A stretch of 10,640 bases of DNA from Acanthamoeba sp. SK_2022b (lineage: Eukaryota > Discosea > Longamoebia > Acanthamoebidae), in assembly GCA_027943245.1 (NCBI GenBank), contig JANDJZ010000674.1:1-10640 (forward strand), given 5' to 3'. A model generated the notes under the pieces. It had not been told where the DNA came from. It searched no databases and saw only the letters and a list, made by a program, of their open reading frames with translations. The stretch's first letter is position 1, and the number at the start of each line of letters is the position of its first letter. A program made the position numbers and the translations under genes. Below are positions 8,398-10,640 of the stretch, one piece after another.

Positions 8398-8495
8398 CCA
8401 CCATACCACCACCACAACACCCCACAACAAAACCACAACAACCACAACAATAACCACAACAACACCTTGTTGTGGTTATTGTTGTGGTATGGTGG
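8398..8495. repeat. Perfect 22-bp hairpin with 4-nt loop, plus second 10-bp arm match
   Basis: ACCACAACAATAACCACAAC plus AA at 8441-8462 is followed by the loop CACC (8463-8466) and then the exact 22-nt reverse complement at 8467-8488. The G/T-rich arm continues, and GGTATGGTGG (8486-8495) is the exact reverse complement of CCACCATACC at 8398-8407, 33 bases upstream of the left hairpin arm. The inverted segment therefore looks copied from two places on the preceding strand, as expected of a fold-back template switch with a skip. After 8496 the A/C-rich repeat resumes. Confidence 0.93.
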
Positions 8496-9099
8496 CACAA
8501 CATCACAACACCACTACAAACACCACAACACAACAATACCACCACCACAACACCACAACACAACAACACCATCCATAACACCATTACCACAACAACACCA
8601 CAACATCACAACACCACTACACCCCAACAACACCACAACAACACAACAACATCACCACCACAAACATCATCACCCCAACAACACCACAACAACACCACAC
8701 CACCACTACACCACAACACCACAACATCACCACCACAACATCACCACAACATCACCACCACATCACCACCACATCACCACCACACCACACCAGCACCACA
8801 ACATCACCACCACCACACTACATCACTACACCACAACAACACCACCATAACACTACACCACAACAACAACACCGTAACACCACACCACACCAGCACCACA
8901 ACATCACCACAACACCACACCACCACAACATCACCACAACCTCACCACAATACCACCATACCATCACCACAACATCACTACACCATCACCACAACATCAC
9001 CACAACATCACCACAACATCACCACAACAACACCACAACACCACCACCACACCATCACAACACCACAACACCATTACCACAAGATCACCACCACAAAAC

Positions 9100-9477
9100 C
9101 ACAACATCACCACACCACCACAACACCACACCGCACAATACCACCACACAACCACCACCACCACAACCACCACCATAACCACACCACAACATCAGAACAC
9201 TACACCACCACTACAACATCACCACAACACCATCACCACACCATCACCACAACACCATCACCACAACACACCACCACCACAACACCACAACACCACCACC
9301 ACACCATCACAACACCACACCACACAATACCACCACACAACCACCACCACCACCATAACCACACCACAACATCAGAACACTACACCACCACCACAACATC
9401 ACCACAACACCATCACCACACCATCACCACAACACCATCACCACAACACACCACCACCACAACACCACCACCACACC
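9100..9477. repeat. Tandem duplication of about 180-189 bp near the array's right end
   Basis: Positions 9181-9290 recur at 9361-9470 (offset 180) with one difference (CCACTACAAC versus CCACCACAAC). The rare string ACATCAGAACACTACACC is in both. Upstream of 9165 the offset is 189, because the second copy lacks 9 bp of the CCACCACAACCACC run. High identity implies a recent event. The following 9480-9620 segment repeats CACCACACCATCACAACACC several times. Confidence 0.88.
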
Positions 9478-9720
9478 ATCACAACACCACACCACCACAC
9501 CATCACAACACCACACCACCACACCATCACAACACCACAACACCACAACACCATCACCACACCATCACAACACCACAACACCACAACACCATCACCACAC
9601 CATCACAACACCACCACAACACCACCAACACCATCACCACACCAGCACAACACCACCACAATACCACCACAATATCACCACAATACCATCACAACATCGC
9701 CACAACACCACAACACCATA

Positions 9721-9805
9721 AGAGGTGTGTACTCCAATTGGTCCTGTGTACAACACCTGGTGAGAGGAGCTTGAGTTTGTACTGCTCTAACAAAATCTGT
9801 GGGAT
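9721..9805. other. Boundary of array and unique DNA
   Basis: The A/C repeat ends at CACCATAAG and balanced, non-repetitive sequence begins. It contains GTGTAC twice, flanking CCAATTGG, giving a weak imperfect dyad. A splice-donor-like CTG|GTGAGA is at 9757-9765. An in-frame TAA at 9788-9790 closes the frame leading into the candidate reading frame that follows, with no AG acceptor between it and 9806. Confidence 0.5.
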
Positions 9806-9832
9806 GTGGCATTCACTTACCAGCCCAAGGAC

Positions 9833-10186
9833 ATGGGCAAGGAGAAGGCCAACAATGCTGGAGACAACGATAGACAAATGAGGATGCAGCAAGCAGCTGG
9901 CTTCAACATTCTGTGTCTAGACACACAGTTTAGGTCCATATGTTTGCACCTTTACAGTACCCCAGTAATTCAGGCGCTCAATGAACAGCTCACGCCAAAG
10001 ATAACAGGGTATTGCACACTCTACCTCAAGCACTACTTGAGGATGCAGTACACCCAACAAAACAGGCACATCAACACAAGATCACTCAGACCCAATGCGC
10101 ATCAGTACCAACCCATAAAAGATGTTTGTGAAAAACAGTTCTTCTTGTTATGTGTTTTTTTACTCAACATCAAGACATTCTGCTGA
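9833..10186 (+). CDS. Candidate short open frame, unrecognised (possible exon remnant)
   Basis: An ATG at 9833-9835 in favourable vertebrate-type context (G at -3, G at +4) opens a frame of 117 codons ending in TGA at 10184-10186. The frame is also open upstream to 9791. The start is charged and polar (MGKEKANNAGDNDRQMRMQQ) and has normal amino-acid diversity. That makes it the most protein-like stretch in the window together with the frame after 10270. The last 17 or so residues (KQFFLLCVFLLNIK) come from T-rich DNA and look like read-through into non-coding sequence. I do not recognise a domain. It might be an exon whose 5' splice context was lost to the repeat array, a pseudogene piece, or chance. 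Confidence 0.22.
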   Translation: MGKEKANNAGDNDRQMRMQQAAGFNILCLDTQFRSICLHLYSTPVIQALNEQLTPKITGYCTLYLKHYLRMQYTQQNRHINTRSLRPNAHQYQPIKDVCEKQFFLLCVFLLNIKTFC

Positions 10187-10218
10187 GATGTGATGAGATG
10201 TGGAACTGCCACATCATG

Positions 10219-10269
10219 CTGACGTGGTGCCACCTATATATATCTTATCATTTCTATTATTATTTACAG
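10219..10269 (+). promoter_or_regulatory. Candidate intron 3' end: branch point, pyrimidine tract and acceptor
   Basis: CTGAC at 10219-10223 matches the yUnAy branch-point pattern. It is followed by an AT- and pyrimidine-rich stretch (TCTTATCATTTCTATTATTA) and TTTACAG ending at 10269. The spacing from branch adenine to AG, about 47 nt, is normal for animal introns. The pyrimidine tract is interrupted by adenines, so this is a moderate site. Confidence 0.4.
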
Positions 10270-10509
10270 GATAGTGTGATTGGTCCACAACCAAGGGCGC
10301 CCCTTCTAGCCCTGGCTGCCTGTTTAGAACGTTGTTTATTAGCTGTGAATACACCTGGACTTGTCCTCCCTTTCTTTGCAAGTCACACAAACCTGCAGAT
10401 TCACTGCATTACATTGCTATCGTTTCAATGTGCACCAAGATACTGGTATGAAATTTTTGCAGGTTTAGAAGAGATCAAGTTCCATCAATTTAAACACAAA
10501 TTGCGTTGA
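10270..10509 (+). CDS. Candidate exon, unrecognised product
   Basis: Directly after the TTTACAG acceptor, a frame runs 79 codons to a TGA at 10507-10509. It begins DSVIGPQPRAPLLALAACLE, followed by a leucine-rich helical-looking stretch (RCLLAVNTPGLVLPFF). A possible donor, CTG|GTATGA, after 10445 would end an exon of 176 bp. If the frame instead runs to its stop, this would be a terminal exon. The first 35 codons look more protein-like than the rest. I do not recognise a family. The only support is the splice-like start plus an open frame, so this is tentative. Confidence 0.25.
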   Translation, partial: DSVIGPQPRAPLLALAACLERCLLAVNTPGLVLPFFASHTNLQIHCITLLSFQCAPRYWYEIFAGLEEIKFHQFKHKLR

Positions 10510-10572
10510 CATACAGAATCTGAGCTTTTTTTGCGGCCTTATACATATTTCAGTGTTTTTACTCCATTTGTG

Positions 10573-10592
10573 TATAAAAAGTGTATATAAAG
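10573..10592 (+). promoter_or_regulatory. Possible TATA-like elements near window end
   Basis: TATAAAAA at 10573-10580 and TATATAAAG at 10584-10592 both fit a TATA-box pattern on the + strand. A start about 30 bp downstream would fall around 10610-10620, next to GCTCAGCAACTGCTGC. No downstream gene is visible because the window ends. AT-rich motifs of this type are common by chance. Confidence 0.18.
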
Positions 10593-10640
10593 ATAGCTTG
10601 GTGCTATGCTCAGCAACTGCTGCACAAAACCACAATTTCG

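Larger units (their letters stand above)
5401..9720. repeat. 4.3-kb A/C-rich degenerate triplet array (CAC/AAC/ATC)
   Basis: About 4.3 kb of CACCACAACATCACCACAAC-type repeat, almost lacking G on the + strand. It is the reverse-complement type of the 403-1190 array. Frames stay open for long stretches (up to 469 codons, giving His/Thr/Pro/Asn/Gln/Ser peptide) because TGA and TAG need G and only TAA (for example in CCATAAC) can stop them. They are not credible genes. Several internal tandem duplications and two strand-flipped patches are listed separately. Otherwise I see no embedded gene, transposon or RNA gene. Confidence 0.93.

Noticed and set aside
8441..8488. MicroRNA precursor
   Set aside because: The stem is perfect, short and made of simple A/C repeat with a 4-nt loop. 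It lacks the length, bulges and flanks of a miRNA hairpin.
5311..9881. Histidine/threonine-rich open frames of up to 469 codons as metal-binding or secreted proteins
   Set aside because: They arise from CAC/AAC/ATC triplets in a strand without G, occur in several frames, and start and end with the repeat.
9689..9892. 67-codon minus-strand frame with a hydrophobic stretch at its start
   Set aside because: Half of it is reverse-strand array and junction sequence. It overlaps the more protein-like + frame and has no recognisable motif.

Overview
This window looks like eukaryotic, probably animal, non-coding DNA. About 9.2 kb of the 10.6 kb is tandem repeat. No prokaryotic gene, ribosome binding site, rRNA or tRNA is visible. 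At the right end, splice-like signals (a branch-point-like CTGAC, an AT-rich pyrimidine tract and a TTTACAG acceptor) appear in unique sequence. The species cannot be named from the sequence. Nearly every long open frame is an artefact of repeats that lack stop triplets.

Layout, left to right. 1-2066 is keto-rich (G/T) on the + strand. It holds degenerate GTG/GTT/GAT repeats (1-243, 403-1190), two blocks of an 11-bp ACATAGGRGTT repeat (244-402, 1191-1490), and a related G-run repeat of about 11-12 bp with TCATGTAGGGG/CATGTTGTGGG units (1490-2066). 2067-3430 switches to amino-rich (A/C) sequence built from a 4-bp CCAA theme in 20- and 12-bp units. 3431-4080 carries a 153-bp complex satellite, entered through a short stretch resembling the end of a non-LTR retrotransposon ORF. 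4096-4190 has five copies of a 21-bp unit. 4206-4590 has 35 consecutive 11-bp T-rich units in perfect register, decaying into AT-rich DNA by about 5300. 5380-9720 is a very long A/C-rich array of CAC/AAC/ATC triplets, the same sequence family as 1-1190 but on the opposite strand. 9721-10640 is unique sequence with two weak exon-like open frames and possible splice and TATA signals.

The most notable structure is two local strand flips inside the A/C-rich array. One is a fold-back inverted repeat of about 60 bp per arm (6201-6369) with a perfect 40-bp core. The other is a perfect 22-bp hairpin with a 4-nt loop (8441-8488), with a further 10-bp arm match. They look like template-switch or fold-back events and may be small-scale versions of the inversion that separates the left and right arrays. 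Other points of interest are the exact 11-bp phasing of the T-rich block, the conserved-core/variable-segment organisation of the 153-bp satellite, and a repeat that would encode the same Pro-Thr-Asn-Gln polypeptide in all three frames. I see no genes working together as a system.
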